Assembly: GCF_000276665.1 (NCBI RefSeq)
Contig: NW_004955416.1
Coordinates: 7,239,697 to 7,303,696 of the forward strand
Source of the DNA: Chinchilla lanigera
Lineage: Eukaryota; Chordata; Mammalia; Rodentia; Chinchillidae
Length of the DNA stretch: 64,000 nucleotides
Reading direction: 5' to 3'
Positions 40,990-51,600 of this stretch are shown piece after piece (the stretch's first letter is position 1; each line of letters begins with the position of its first letter). Position numbers and translations under genes: made by a program. The notes under the pieces are model-generated. The model was not told the origin of the DNA. It saw only the letters and a list, made by a program, of their open reading frames with translations, and ran no database searches.

Positions 40990-41900
40990 TTCTTTCGCAC
41001 TCAACTCAGGGACCCATTTACCTCTGAGTTCCTCTGCTATGAAAATAAAGCATCCAGCCTGGCATTCTCAGAAACTTGGCTCGGTGGTACCCAAAGCGTG
41101 TGACTAGATAAGGCCACCCTCCTCATTTCTGCCTCTCCCATCAAAAGGCCCCAAATGAAGTCCAGTCACCTCTTCCCCATCCTATGCACCCTCAGATCTG
41201 GTAGCCCTTCTGAGGTTCCAGCTTGCACACTTCATTCTGCACATCCAAAGATGTCAGTGGCTCCCTACCACTTACAGGGATTTCTCAACCATCCCCTGAA
41301 AATATACTGATGTTTCCATCCTCCTTAATTTAGGTTACAGCGCTCCGTCTTCTGCTTTAGGCTAGGAATACCTTCTCTTTACCACCTCCCCATTTTCAAA
41401 GCCTCGACACCTCCAGGCCTGAAGGCTATCAGGAAGAGTGGTCTTTCCTCTCTGTCCACTGTGCCTTCTCTGCCACAAGCTGCACCCAAGATAGTATCAA
41501 TCGCCCTCAAAAGCCTCATCTCACCCTGCCCAGATGGCACCAATTTACGGACTATTTCTTTATCTCTCCAAACCAAACTGTAAGCTACTCAGGGCACTTC
41601 TTTACCTCTGGGTTTCCCGACCTCGTCCCTATGAGCTATGCCTTGCACTGAAGGGATATCTACAGTCCAAACCTTCTTAGTGCTGACTCCCTAGTCCTGT
41701 TTTCAGCCAAGGCACCTCCATGCCTGCGCAGCCACACCCTGAACAGCCTGCAGTCTGCGCGTCCAAACCCCACATCCGGGACACTCCACTCCCAGCTCCC
41801 AGGCTTCTCACAAGGCTGATATTTATTCCAGCTCCGGGCAGCCCTCTGGACAGGCCGGTCTGTGGCCCGTCTCTCCCGAAGCGCTGTGCTGTCCTCGCCC
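40990..41900. other. Intergenic sequence between PHGR1 and the DISP2 CpG island
   Basis: About 900 bp of unique DNA with no exon or repeat that I can support. CpG density rises from about 41700. Confidence 0.5.
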
Positions 41901-42408
41901 TCACAGCTGTTCCCTGAAGGCAGAGCCAGCAGGTGTCCTGCAGTGCGCGGCGCGCAGGTCCCTCCCAGGCTTGCGTGGGAGCGGTGGCTCGGGGACAAGG
42001 GCTGGGCCTCCCCCGCCCCGCGTCCTCCTCTCCCTCCCGCCTCCTGTTATTGCGCACTTCAATAACCCAGCGGCGGCTCCACCGCGGAGCGGCGCAGACC
42101 CAGGACAAACGCACAAAAAGAAAAGACCCATTTTGAACAGATACCCAACACCCCTGGGGAGGAGAGGAGGGCGCTAAGAGGAGCTAAGAGAACTGCGGAA
42201 GCCAGAGCGCCCAGCGTCACCTGCCCTGCGCGCCCCACACCCTCAGCCATACTGACAGAGAGCCGCCGGCCCAGTGCGGCGGCGCCGCGGGAAGCTTCTG
42301 GCCCCGCCCACCACGGCCTCGCGGTCATTGGCTGGACTTCCCAACGGCCCCGCCCAGCGACAGGCCGCTGGCGATGACGCATGCGCATAAGCCCGTCGCC
42401 GCCACTGC

Positions 42409-42434
42409 TTCAGCACCAGAGCTCGGACAGCGGC
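42409..42434 (+). promoter_or_regulatory. DISP2: REST/NRSF RE1-like site with expanded half-site spacing
   Basis: The left half TTCAGCACC (42409-42417) is an exact match to the RE1 left half. The right half GGACAGCGGC (42425-42434) differs from GGACAGCGCC at one position. The halves are separated by 7 nt instead of the canonical 2, i.e. 5 nt wider. Expanded spacings of this size are a known class of functional REST sites. It lies 14 nt before the exon 1 ATG. DISP2 is neuronal, so REST silencing outside neurons would make sense. Confidence 0.6.
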
Positions 42435-42447
42435 GCCGCCCACGGGT

Positions 42448-42563
42448 ATGGACGGTGGTAGTAGCCGCAGCTGCTGCAGCAATCCGTCTTCTGGCCCACG
42501 TCCGCAAGGAGAGCTGCGGCCCAAGAGTGATCTTTTAGGCCTAAACGGCAGCTCCCCAGGCAG
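42448..42563 (+). CDS. DISP2: DISP2 exon 1, conserved N-terminus (phase does not match exon 2)
   Basis: The ATG at 42448 (context GGGTATGG) opens MDGGSSRSCC... and runs through GPRPQGELRP to NGSSPG, ending AG|GTAGGG in phase 2. This resembles the N-terminus I know for human DISP2 (MDG followed by Ser-rich, Pro/Gly-rich sequence) closely enough to call it that exon. Joined to the only obvious acceptor before exon 2 (cctctctcctag, exon from 48677), however, the frame is one base short and reaches a stop soon after. Either one base is missing in the assembly, or this species starts DISP2 at the ATG at 48698. Confidence 0.65.
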
Positions 42564-43961
42564 GTAGGGAGGACCTCACCGCAGAGCCGGTTCGAAGATC
42601 TTCTCAGGACCCCTGCTCCAGGTATCCTCAATGATCGCCATCTGTCATCCCATTCATCCCCACCCCTTCCCAGACCCCTTTCCCTGGAGGGGTGGTGGGG
42701 ATGGTCAGGAAGCCCTCATCCTGCCAGGGTAATTTTCTTGCTCCCTGTCACCCCCTAGTTTTAACTCCCCCCACCCCGTCGCCCTCGCCGCTTGGAGACC
42801 TGCCCCACCCCCTATTCCTACCTTTCCTCTAGGACTGCGGTTTCCCCCTTCCCTGGCCTCACGAGCCTCTCCCTGTAGCCCTGCCTCTGCGTCTTCGCAG
42901 AAGGCCCCAGACCGCAGCGACGTCAGTCTGGGCCACCATGTCAGTGTGCAAGGGGGTGCGCATGGACCATAGACCAAGGCGGATGTCCGGGGAGGCAGTC
43001 ATTCAGCAGCTATATCAGGACTGTCTTTGTCCATCACCATCGTTGCTTGCCTTCCCATCACCATCGTTTGCTTGTCTGCTCTGCATGGTCCCGGTTGTGC
43101 ACGTATTGGTTTGAGTCCGACTGGCAGCCACTGGCATTCACTGGAGCAGCTATCACCGGAAGGCTGTGAGGCTCAGCAGAGGTCTGGATGACCCCTGAAA
43201 GAGCCTCAGGCTGGTAAAACAGACAGGAAAAACACCTTCCTCCTGAGGGCCCATCTCCAGATCCGGGTGCCTGTCCCCTTCCTTCCACCATATGTGTGAC
43301 GAACAGCCCAGCCAGGTAGCAAGATGGCGCAATTTCTGTGCCCTGTCTGGCTCTGCTGCCTCCCGAATCTCTCCCCTGACACTGTCTCTCTGTTCTGCCT
43401 GAGCTGAAAGAAAATACATTCTTTAAGGCAAAAAAGCAGAGATGGACACATTATTTCTAGATCTTCCCAGTTAAAATGTATATTTTGTACCTCGGAGGGA
43501 AGAGAAAGACCCACAAGTACAAATGTTTTCTTCCATCTATTGTTAATACACCAGTCTGGAAGGCACAGAATCTTCTTATTCAAGAGGATGTAACACAAGA
43601 TGGGTATGTTCTCCACACCAGGTGCCTAACAGAAACTACAGCTTAACTAAAAGACAGGGCACAGTAGGGGCCTGGAGTTAGGGACATCTGCAGAAGGAGC
43701 TGGGGAGTCATTTTCTGTCTGGCGTATCTTGCCAAGCATCAGCCCTGTCTGGTCTACTCATTCCCCCTGGGCATGGGAACCACTTGTTCTGTTCTAGCAG
43801 TTTCCTGGGAACTCTGGCCTCTCTCCGTCCTTCCATCCAAAGATCATGGATATTATGCAGGCTTAGCAACTACATAATCAGTTCAATTCAAGGAATACAG
43901 ATATGCTCCTGCTGAGTTAAGTACCACTCTGGGAATATATATCCAGTGAATAAAATGAGAG

Positions 43962-44156
43962 GTGAGATGAGATGAGATGAGATGAGATAGTGAGAGAGAG
44001 ACAGAGAGAGAGAGATAGAGAGAGAGAGAAGGGGAGGGGGGAGAGAGATGGAAAAAGACAGAGGGGGAGAGAGAGAGGGAGGGAGAGGGAGAGAGAGAAA
44101 CAGAGAGAAAGAGAGAGAGAGAAAGACAGAGGGAGGAGAGAGAAAGAGAGAGAGAA
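43962..44156. repeat. (GATGA)n pentamer followed by a long GA-rich tract
   Basis: GATGA units at about 43965-43989 pass into an irregular (GA)n/(GAGAGG)n tract of about 165 bp, which ends at the start of an inverted SINE. Confidence 0.95.
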
Positions 44157-44159
44157 TCT

Positions 44160-44388
44160 CTTTTCTGTTTTCTTATATGGGGGATCAAACCCAGGGCCCC
44201 CACATATAAAGTACATGCCCTCTACCACAGAGATACATCTCCAGCTTATGCCCACCCCAAGTGTACTTTCTTGTTTGAGTTGCCAAGGATGGCCTCAAAC
44301 TCCTGGGCTCACACAATACTCTTGCCTCAGTCTCCCCAGGAGCTGGAGTTACAGGCACACACCACTGTACCTAGCCACTCCATCATCT
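44160..44388 (-). mobile_element. B1-ID composite SINE, reverse
   Basis: Reverse ID (gggggatcaaacccagggcc ... ctaccacagagatacatctc) followed by reverse B1 (ttgtttgagttgccaaggat ... acaggcacacaccactgtac). Confidence 0.8.
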
Positions 44389-44405
44389 TGTACAAGTGTA
44401 CTGAC

Positions 44406-44585
44406 TACAGAGAAACTTGAAACAGTTAATCCTTTTTTTCAGTATTGAACCATAGGACCATTCCCCGCCCCTCTTTAAAGACAGAGTCTCACTAAGCCAC
44501 TACACCCTGTCTTTAAAAAGGGGGGTGGGGTGGGCCTATGGTTCAATACTGAAAAAAGGATTAACCATTTCAAGTTTCTCTGTAA
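44406..44585. repeat. Large imperfect palindrome (about 79-bp arms, 22-bp spacer) inside a SINE
   Basis: Left arm 44406-44484 reads tacagagaaacttgaaacag ... ttcagtattgaaccatagga ... ctctttaaagacag. Right arm 44507-44585 is its reverse complement with few differences: ctgtctttaaaaag ... cctatggttcaatactgaaa ... ttcaagtttctctgta. The right arm also repeats flanking non-SINE sequence, so it is an inverted copy of the left arm placed within a reverse B1-ID element whose remainder continues at 44590-44675. Confidence 0.9.
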
Positions 44586-44587
44586 TG

Positions 44588-44682
44588 AGAGTTGCCCCAG
44601 GCTGGGGTCAAACATCAAATCATTTTGCCGCAGTGTCCCAGAGTGCTGGGATTATTGACATGTGCTACCACACCCAGATAAA
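44588..44682 (-). mobile_element. Remainder of a reverse B1 SINE split by the palindrome
   Basis: gttgccccaggctggggtca through to tgctgggattattgacatgt and accacacccag. It is continuous with the SINE sequence at the left arm (tttaaagacagagtctcact). Confidence 0.75.
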
Positions 44683-45374
44683 ACAGTTAATTCTGTATTT
44701 TTAAAATTACCTATTTTTATAATAGTATGAGCTGTTCCCCATCTGTCCTGGCCACTCTGTGGGATCATACGGATGTCCAGATGACTGGGATTTATGGACG
44801 TGGGGGGCAGGGTTACTAGACATATGCACTTCTGGGACTCCCAAGTTTGGGCTCTGTGTCTGTGACCCCGTCAGCCAGGCCCTGGTTACAGGGATGTTGG
44901 CCTCCTGTGAGCCCAGGGTCACCACTTTCCATCGTCCTCCTTGCCTGCCTGCCTCCGTCACTTACAGGCCAGTGGGCATCCCTGGAAGTCACTCATCCTC
45001 GAAGGGTCATAAAACTGAGAGGGCGAGAACAAAACCCTGCTGGGCAACCAAGGACTGACAAGCTTATCTCTTAACCGGATCTCCTAAGAGCAGAGGGCAG
45101 CATAGGCCTGGCCCGAAAAACATTTTTATTCTGGAAAGAGTGGAGATTGCTCTTTCCATTGGGAGAATTGAGACAAAGACCCAGCTTTACAGCAGTCAGG
45201 ATGCGGGGGGAGGGGGCTGTCATGAAATTCTGCCACTCTGGTAAAGGCAGGAAAGACAAGATGGGAAGAAGCTGGTCCTGGATCCCTGGAGAGGAACAGA
45301 AGGGGCTAAAGGTCAGAAGTGAAGCCAGGCAGACCGGACAGAAGCAAACCAATGGGTGAAGCCACATCCTTTTA

Positions 45375-45507
45375 TTTATTTATTTTGTTTGTTTTCTGAG
45401 AGAGGGTCTCGCTATATAGCACAGGTTGGCCTCAAACTTGTGGTCATCCTCCTGCCTCAGCCTTCCAAGTGCTGGGATTACAGGTATCCATCACCATGCC
45501 TGGCTCA
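45375..45507 (-). mobile_element. B1-like SINE, reverse
   Basis: ttctgagagagggtctcgct ... gctgggattacaggtatcca and tcaccatgcctggct. Confidence 0.85.
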
Positions 45508-46307
45508 TCAAATCCCTTTGGAACCAACTAAGACTGGGCAGAAGTATAGGAGGGTAGCAGGGAGGGGCTCCCACTTTCCTCGGGCACCCCTGGTGTGTTG
45601 GTCTCCCCTGATGCCACTGACACCTCAAGTGGGGGCCTGGATCTTAGGATAAGCCGAGTGTCCAGTGCTCTAAGAACTCATAATGGAATGGCTGCAGTGG
45701 ACCTCTCGCCTCCACCCTGCTGCCCCTGAAGACCATGGTTGATGGATCTTTGTCATGCCTTCAGGACCCACCCAGACTGAGCAAAGTCTAAGCACATGAC
45801 AACTGCTCAAAATAAAATAAAATAAAAGTAGATGTCCTCACTTCTACATACAACCAGGCCATTCACCCAGCTTCTCTTGGCCCAAAGAGATTGGCCTTCA
45901 GGGGCATTTCAGCTGTCAGAACACTGGTTGCTTAAGTCATTAGCTTTATGGAGTCATCTGAGGTCTTGCTTTAGAACAAATTTGGTCTAATACTTAATTT
46001 TCTAAATGTTCAGTTAGTAAAAACAATTTCAATCATGAGCTCAAATTTCAATGCAGCTTTTAGATGACAGAAGTATTTATAACTATATATACAGTGAGAT
46101 TCTCAAGGTATAAGTTCTGAATTGGAGCTATTACCTGAGGGGCCCAAAGAGGACAAACTGTAAGTACAAACACACGTTTTAAAGCACATGCTCCCTGTAG
46201 TAGTGAGTGTGAATAAGAGCAGGAAAGCAAATGTGTCTCCCAGATGCCAAGCTCTTTGCCAGGCACTTCACATATTTTACATCACTCACTGTATGTATCA
46301 AAACTGA

Positions 46308-46475
46308 GGTGAGTCTGGCATGGTGCACATGCCTGTAATCCCCGCTATTGGGGAAGCTGAGGCAGGAGTATCACAAGTTCAAGGTCAGCCTGGGCAACTT
46401 AGCAAGATCCTGGCTCACTAGTAAAAGAATATAGAGTGTTGAGGATATAACATTGCCTGGGTTCAATCCTCTGGA
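46308..46475 (+). mobile_element. B1-ID composite SINE
   Basis: B1 part (gtctggcatggtgcacatgc ... cttagcaagatcctggctca) then ID-like end (ttgaggatataacattgcct, gggttcaatcctctgga), running into a GA repeat. Confidence 0.75.
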
Positions 46476-46562
46476 GAGAGAGAGAGAGACAGAGAGACAG
46501 AGAGAAGGAGAGACATAGACAAAGATGGAGAGATGGAGATACAGGAGAAAGAGACAGAGAGG
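46474..46562. repeat. (GA)n-rich microsatellite in a SINE tail
   Basis: Irregular gagagagacagagagacaga-type tract of about 88 bp following the SINE at 46308. Confidence 0.9.
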
Positions 46563-46589
46563 GAATAAACAACAAACAAAAACTGTGAG

Positions 46590-46703
46590 AGGTGGGCTAG
46601 GCACACACCTATCAACTCAGCACTCAAGAGGCTAAGGCTATGTAGTGAGACCCTGTCTCAAAATCCATCAACAAAAAAACAAAAAAACAAAAAACAAAAA
46701 ACT
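46590..46703 (+). mobile_element. B1-like SINE, internally deleted
   Basis: ggtgggctaggcacacacct, then cactcaagaggctaaggcta and gtagtgagaccctgtctcaa, with an (AAAAAAC)n tail at 46670-46701. Confidence 0.75.
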
Positions 46704-47731
46704 TATGAGTGGTACACTTTGTCATCATATCTACAATAGACAAGGATCCCACTGATCCAATATTGTTAGACTTTCCTGAAGCCTAAAAGGTGACAGAGCG
46801 AAAAGGTGATGGAGCTAGGAGCCCCCTTGACTGCTCCCCAATTTTACCCTCAACATTAGGGTCACTCTCCCAGACACCTGGCCCAGCTGGCCATCCTCTG
46901 GAAGGAGACACCAAGTCTACCTGTCTTTTCCGGGTCCTCTGCTTGGTCTGAGGGCAAAACTCAGCCTGCATGGATAATGCCGGCCTGCCTCTGTGACCAG
47001 GCCTCTGCTGGCCCATGGCCCTCAGCGGTACACCAAGTAGGACAGAAGCCAAGGCTGGCTGCACATTGACCTTGCTCTCCCACAGGGCCTGGGCCAGTTC
47101 TGGAGGGCTGCGAAGGCATGGAAGACAGGGCTGTGCCAGGTGCCCAGCCTCAGCAGTCTGTACTTGGTCATCTTTTCCTGCCCACGGAGTGGGACTGGAC
47201 CCAAGAGCAGGGCTAGGTCTGTGCAGGGTACTGCTCTGAGGAATAATTCTGGGAGAGGAATCTATTACTGACTCGTGCCTGTGCATACCCGTGAAACAAA
47301 GCTGCTCCACACATGGCCCATGACAGGGGTTTTCTTTCTCAATAAACCAACATCTCAGACCAACCGCATCTCCCAACTACAGCAAGTACTGCAGGGCAAG
47401 CACTGGGTCTGTTCATCCCAGCGATCTTAGACTCTTAGCATCAGCCTAGCACTGTGTGCACTCAATCAGCAGACTTCTCCTGGCTGCCTTCTGTGTGCGA
47501 GGCACCATTTGAGTCACTGGGAATACAGAGATGAGCAACACACCAGGCCCCTGCTTTCCTAGCCCTCCCATTCCACACAAGAGACACAGTGCTTTACTAT
47601 CCAGTTCCAAAAAATGCTATGAAGGATTTAGCAGGGTAATAGAATAAACAGCTGGTGAGTGATTCCAGAAAAAGTAGTCAGCAAAGGAAGACTTCTCTGA
47701 GAAGTAAAAGCTAAATAGAAATCAGAGTTTT

Positions 47732-47775
<44 letters not shown>
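47732..47775. repeat. (CA)n microsatellite
   Basis: About 21 CA dinucleotides between ttttaaa and ccccagg. Confidence 0.98.
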
Positions 47776-47777
<2 letters not shown>

Positions 47778-47884
47778 CAGGCATTTATCTGGGGGAAGAT
47801 CAACCAAGCAGAGGGAAGAGAACAACCAAGGGCTCTAAGATGGGAACAGGGCAGCAGGTGTTTAACAATGTCTGTCAAGAGAAC

Positions 47885-48110
47885 AAACAGGCCATGCATA
47901 GTGGTGCACACCTATAATCCCAACACTCTGGGAGGCTGAGGCAGGAAGATGACAAATTTGAGCCCAGCCTGAGCAGTTTAGCAGCTTAGTGAGACCTTGT
48001 CTTAAAATAAAATATAAAAAGGACTGGAGATATAGCTCAGTGCAAAGGCCCTGGTTTCAATCCCCAGTACTGCAAAAACAAAACAAAACAAACAGCGAAA
48101 AAAGAAAGAC
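47885..48110 (+). mobile_element. B1-ID composite SINE
   Basis: B1 part (aggccatgcatagtggtgca ... tagtgagaccttgtcttaaa), then an ID-like part (ggactggagatatagctcag ... ggtttcaatccccagtactg) and an A-rich tail. Confidence 0.85.
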
Positions 48111-48129
48111 AAAAAAAGAAGCAGCCAAC

Positions 48130-48192
48130 TATAGAAGAAAAAACACAGAAAATAAGAAGAAAAAACACAGAAAATAAGAAAAAAATAAGAAG
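48130..48192. repeat. A-rich tail with a duplicated 22-bp unit
   Basis: AAGAAAAAACACAGAAAATA plus AG occurs twice in tandem, extending the A-rich tail of the preceding SINE. Confidence 0.75.
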
Positions 48193-48212
48193 TACGAAGT
48201 TCAAGGTCCAGA

Positions 48213-48322
48213 TCTTTTTCTTTTTTTTTTTTTTTTTTTGTGTGTGTGTGGTGCTGGGGATCAAACCCTGGACCGTATACATGCAAGGCAAGAGCTCTAC
48301 CACTGAGCCACATCCTCAGCCC
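48213..48322 (-). mobile_element. ID-type SINE, reverse, with target-site duplication
   Basis: Poly(T) and tgtgtgtgtggtgctgggga, then caaaccctggaccgtataca and agctctaccactgagccaca. Imperfect direct repeats AAGGTCCAGATCTTT (48203-48217) and AAAGTCCAGGTCTTT (48323-48337) flank it. Confidence 0.85.
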
Positions 48323-48697
48323 AAAGTCCAGGTCTTTACCTCTCACTCAACCTATTTCTAAATTTATAAATCAAGGAACTACTTCCCTGGGGATTTTTAT
48401 AAGGAGTGCATGAGACCATGTGTGTAAAAGCCTGCTCACTGTCAAGCACAGTGTCCGGCATGTGGCAGCCACTAACTGGGCACATGGATGGATGAGTGGA
48501 TAAGAGAATGAACCCCAAGAGAGAGGGCGGAGAATCAGATCCAAGCCTTCCCCACCTCACCTCTCCCCCAGGACTTGTAATTACGTTACCCTGGGGCCTG
48601 TCTCCTTGTCCCCGCCTACTGGATGATTCCAGGATGAGACCCACCCCCACCCCTACCTGTCTTCCTGCTACCTCTCTCCTAGCCCCAGACCAAGGCC

Positions 48698-51600
48698 ATG
48701 GCCCCTGAGGCGAGCCCAGAGAGAAGCTGCTCCCTCCACAGCTGCCCCCTGGAGGATCCTTCCGGCTCTTCAGGACCTGCACAGACATCCACCCTCCAGG
48801 CTCTGGACCCATCGGGGCCTTTAGGCCCGGGTCATTTTGCTTATCCTAGAGCACCTCAAGAATATCAAGAAGGTAGCTCGTTACTAGGGACTGGAGACCA
48901 GGCAGCTTTGTGCTCCCATGGCTCCAATCGCAGCCCTTCCCCAGCCTCCTCCCAGCGTGATGGAGTCTGGAAGCCACCTTCTGTGCAGCGTCATGTGGTC
49001 AGCGTCAGGTAAGGGGGTCCTGTATCCTGCCGGCTGCCCCTGGAAGGCAGAATGGGGCTTAAAAGTGGGCAGAGCCCCGGGGTTTTGAACTCCTTTCTTA
49101 GGAGGCAGCATGGATGGCCCCTGCCTCTTCTGGAGGAAGCAGCCTTCTAGGGTAAGAAAGTGTTGGAATTCGAGAGTGGGAAAGTTTTAAAAGGACTGAT
49201 ACCGTCTTCTTCTATGTTCTTACCCCGTACCCCTCACCCACACTGCTCCCACCTCTACACACACAAACACACACACACACCACAAGAGGACTCTGGAAAA
49301 TGGATGTCTTTTCTTCTCTTCCACAGGCAGGAACGGGCCTTTCGGATGCCAAAGAGGTAGGCCAGGGCCTCGCCTGGACTCCTAGGCTAGCCGCTCTGTG
49401 TATTCTCTGATCTACCCCCTCTTGGTGGACCCCAAGCTCCCCAGCCCCCTATAGCACACCTGACACCAACTCACAAGCTCCCTCCATCTTTCCCAGCTAC
49501 TCCCAGCTGATTGCTGAGTGGCCAGGGGCCGTGCTGCTGGTGTGTCTGGCTGTCATCCTCCTCTGCACTCTGGCTGGACTGCTGGGTAGTCAGCTGCCTG
49601 ACTTCTCCAATCCTTTACTGGTGAGAGGCCGAGGGGAGGAGGGGGTCCCCAGGCCTGGCCACTGCAACTCAGTCAAGTCAGGGGCAGAGTTGGCCCAGCT
49701 GGGGGTATGGTAGCAGTAGTGAGCGCCTGACCTTCAGAGGTGGTCTAGAGGTCACAGCCACAGTCCAGGCAGGGAACAAAGGGGCAGACCTCGGAAGGGC
49801 CCCAGTAGGGCCCTCCTCCTGTGCCTACCTGCTCTTCTCTGCCTCCTCCACACAGGGCTTTGAGCCTCGGGACACAGACATCGGGCGGAAGCTGGAGGTC
49901 TGGAAAGCACTGCAGGCCCTTACAGGCCCCAAGAAGCTGCTTTCCCTATCTCCAGACCTTGAGCCAAACAGGTAACGGGTTCCCATCTTTCTACTGAGGG
50001 TGGAAAAGGGAGAAAGAACAAGGTTTCTGGGGGACCATCGAGAGATCTCCCCAAGGCAGGTCAGAGGGGCCTGCGGGACTCATCCTAAGGGTACATGGCA
50101 CTGATACCCTCTCTATCTCAGCTCAAACTCCTACGGCACTCTGAGCCCTGCAGCCTGGGGCAGGGCCCAGGAGAGCCTAGTCCGGGCACGCAGGATGGTG
50201 GAGCCCATGGAAGACAAAGGACAGGACAGCTTCTTCTGCGGCGCCCCTGGTAAGCTGCAGCCCAACCGGCGCTGCCCTCAGCAGTGGTCCCCACCCTACA
50301 CAGTAGGATGCGCAGACAGAAAGGGAAGGCAGCCAGCCAGCCACATTCAAGCAAAAGGGGCTGGGTCACAGCTGGGGGATGAAACAGGGCTTGGTGCTCT
50401 AGCCAGGCAAAGTCAAGCTGGGAGGGCGTGGGACACAGTCAGGACCATGTTCCTGGGAATCTGACTCTCAGAGATCCCGGGTAAGCATCATCAGTTTGGT
50501 GGGCCCAGGACTTGGGGCCTAAGGGCTGAGTTCTAAGGGGGTGTATTGCAGAGAAGAACTACGCAAAGCTGGTGTTCGTGTCCACCTCGGGGGGCAGCCT
50601 GTGGAACCTGCATGCCATCCATTCCATGTGCCGGATGGAACAGGAGCAGGTGAGCCAGCTGGGGAGGTGCTGGAGGACTGAGGAGAACAAGGACACCTGG
50701 GAAATACAGTCCCAAGCCACACAGCCAGTTAGTGGCAATAAGGACTTCCAGGGTAGACCAGGGAAGAGCATTCCCTGCATAGAAAAGTGTTCCAGTCCTG
50801 CTGGGAGGCTCTAGGTTTGGGTAGAAGAGTCAGCTGTTTTTAGAAAAGTCAGGCTACAAAAAAGTCCAGTCTTAGCCTAAGGATTTTCAAAAGGTCCTGG
50901 GAGCTGGATGTGGTGGTACATGCCAGTAATTCCACCCACTCTGGAGTTTGAGACAGAGGATTGCAAGTCTAAGGCCAGCCTGAGAAATTTAGCAAGACCT
51001 TGTCTCAATAAAAATAAAAAAATAAATAGAGAAGGCTGGGGATGTAGCTCAGTGCTAGAGTACTTGCCTAGAATTTGTGACAACCTGGATTCAATCCCTA
51101 GTACCAGGAGTTTATAAAATAAAGGTCCTGAAAAAAAAGGACCCCAAAAGGTAGTGAGGAGGCCCTTGCTCAGGGAGCTAAAATTGAGCTTCAAGGGTCA
51201 GCCTGAAGCAACCCAAGCAGTGTCAATTCAATTATGCTAACTGGAAAATCGTCTCCAGTGACATCTATAAAAAGGGTTACTGTTAGAAAACTGTGTGAAA
51301 AACACTCCATAGCCGAACCCTCCCACATACACAGCAGGATATCTGAATATATGCTCTAGATCCTGTAATCCCAGCACTCTCACACAGGAGGATCAAAATT
51401 TGACCCCAGCCTGAGTAACTTCAGACTTAGAACCTTTCTCAAAATAAAAAACAAAACGGGCTGGGCATGTAGCTCAGTGCAAAGGCCCTGGATTCAACTC
51501 TCAGTGCCAAAAAGAAGATAAAGGTGTTCTGGAGAACCAGGTGTGGTGATGCACACCTGTAATCCCAGCAATGGGGAAGCTGAGGCAAATAATGAATTCA

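Larger units (their letters stand above)
41900..42620 (+). promoter_or_regulatory. DISP2: DISP2 CpG island and TATA-less promoter
   Basis: CpG-dense region around DISP2 exon 1. Upstream of the ATG are GC boxes (CCCCGCCCA at about 42302 and 42348), an inverted CCAAT box (ATTGG at 42327-42331), a CRE-like TGACGCA (42375-42381) overlapping an NRF1-like GCATGCGCA (42379-42387), and a REST-like bipartite site (42409-42434, listed separately). No TATA box is seen. This is a usual layout for a neuronal CpG-island promoter. Confidence 0.7.
42564..48676 (+). other. DISP2: DISP2 intron 1
   Basis: A 6.1-kb intron holding a GA-rich microsatellite, a large palindrome, several B1-ID SINEs and a CA repeat, all listed separately. 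No further exon recognised. The proximal 42600-43300 part is unique sequence. Confidence 0.55.

Noticed and set aside
43883..44255. Ser/Leu-rich frames (SLSLSLS repeats)
   Set aside because: They are translations of the GA microsatellite.
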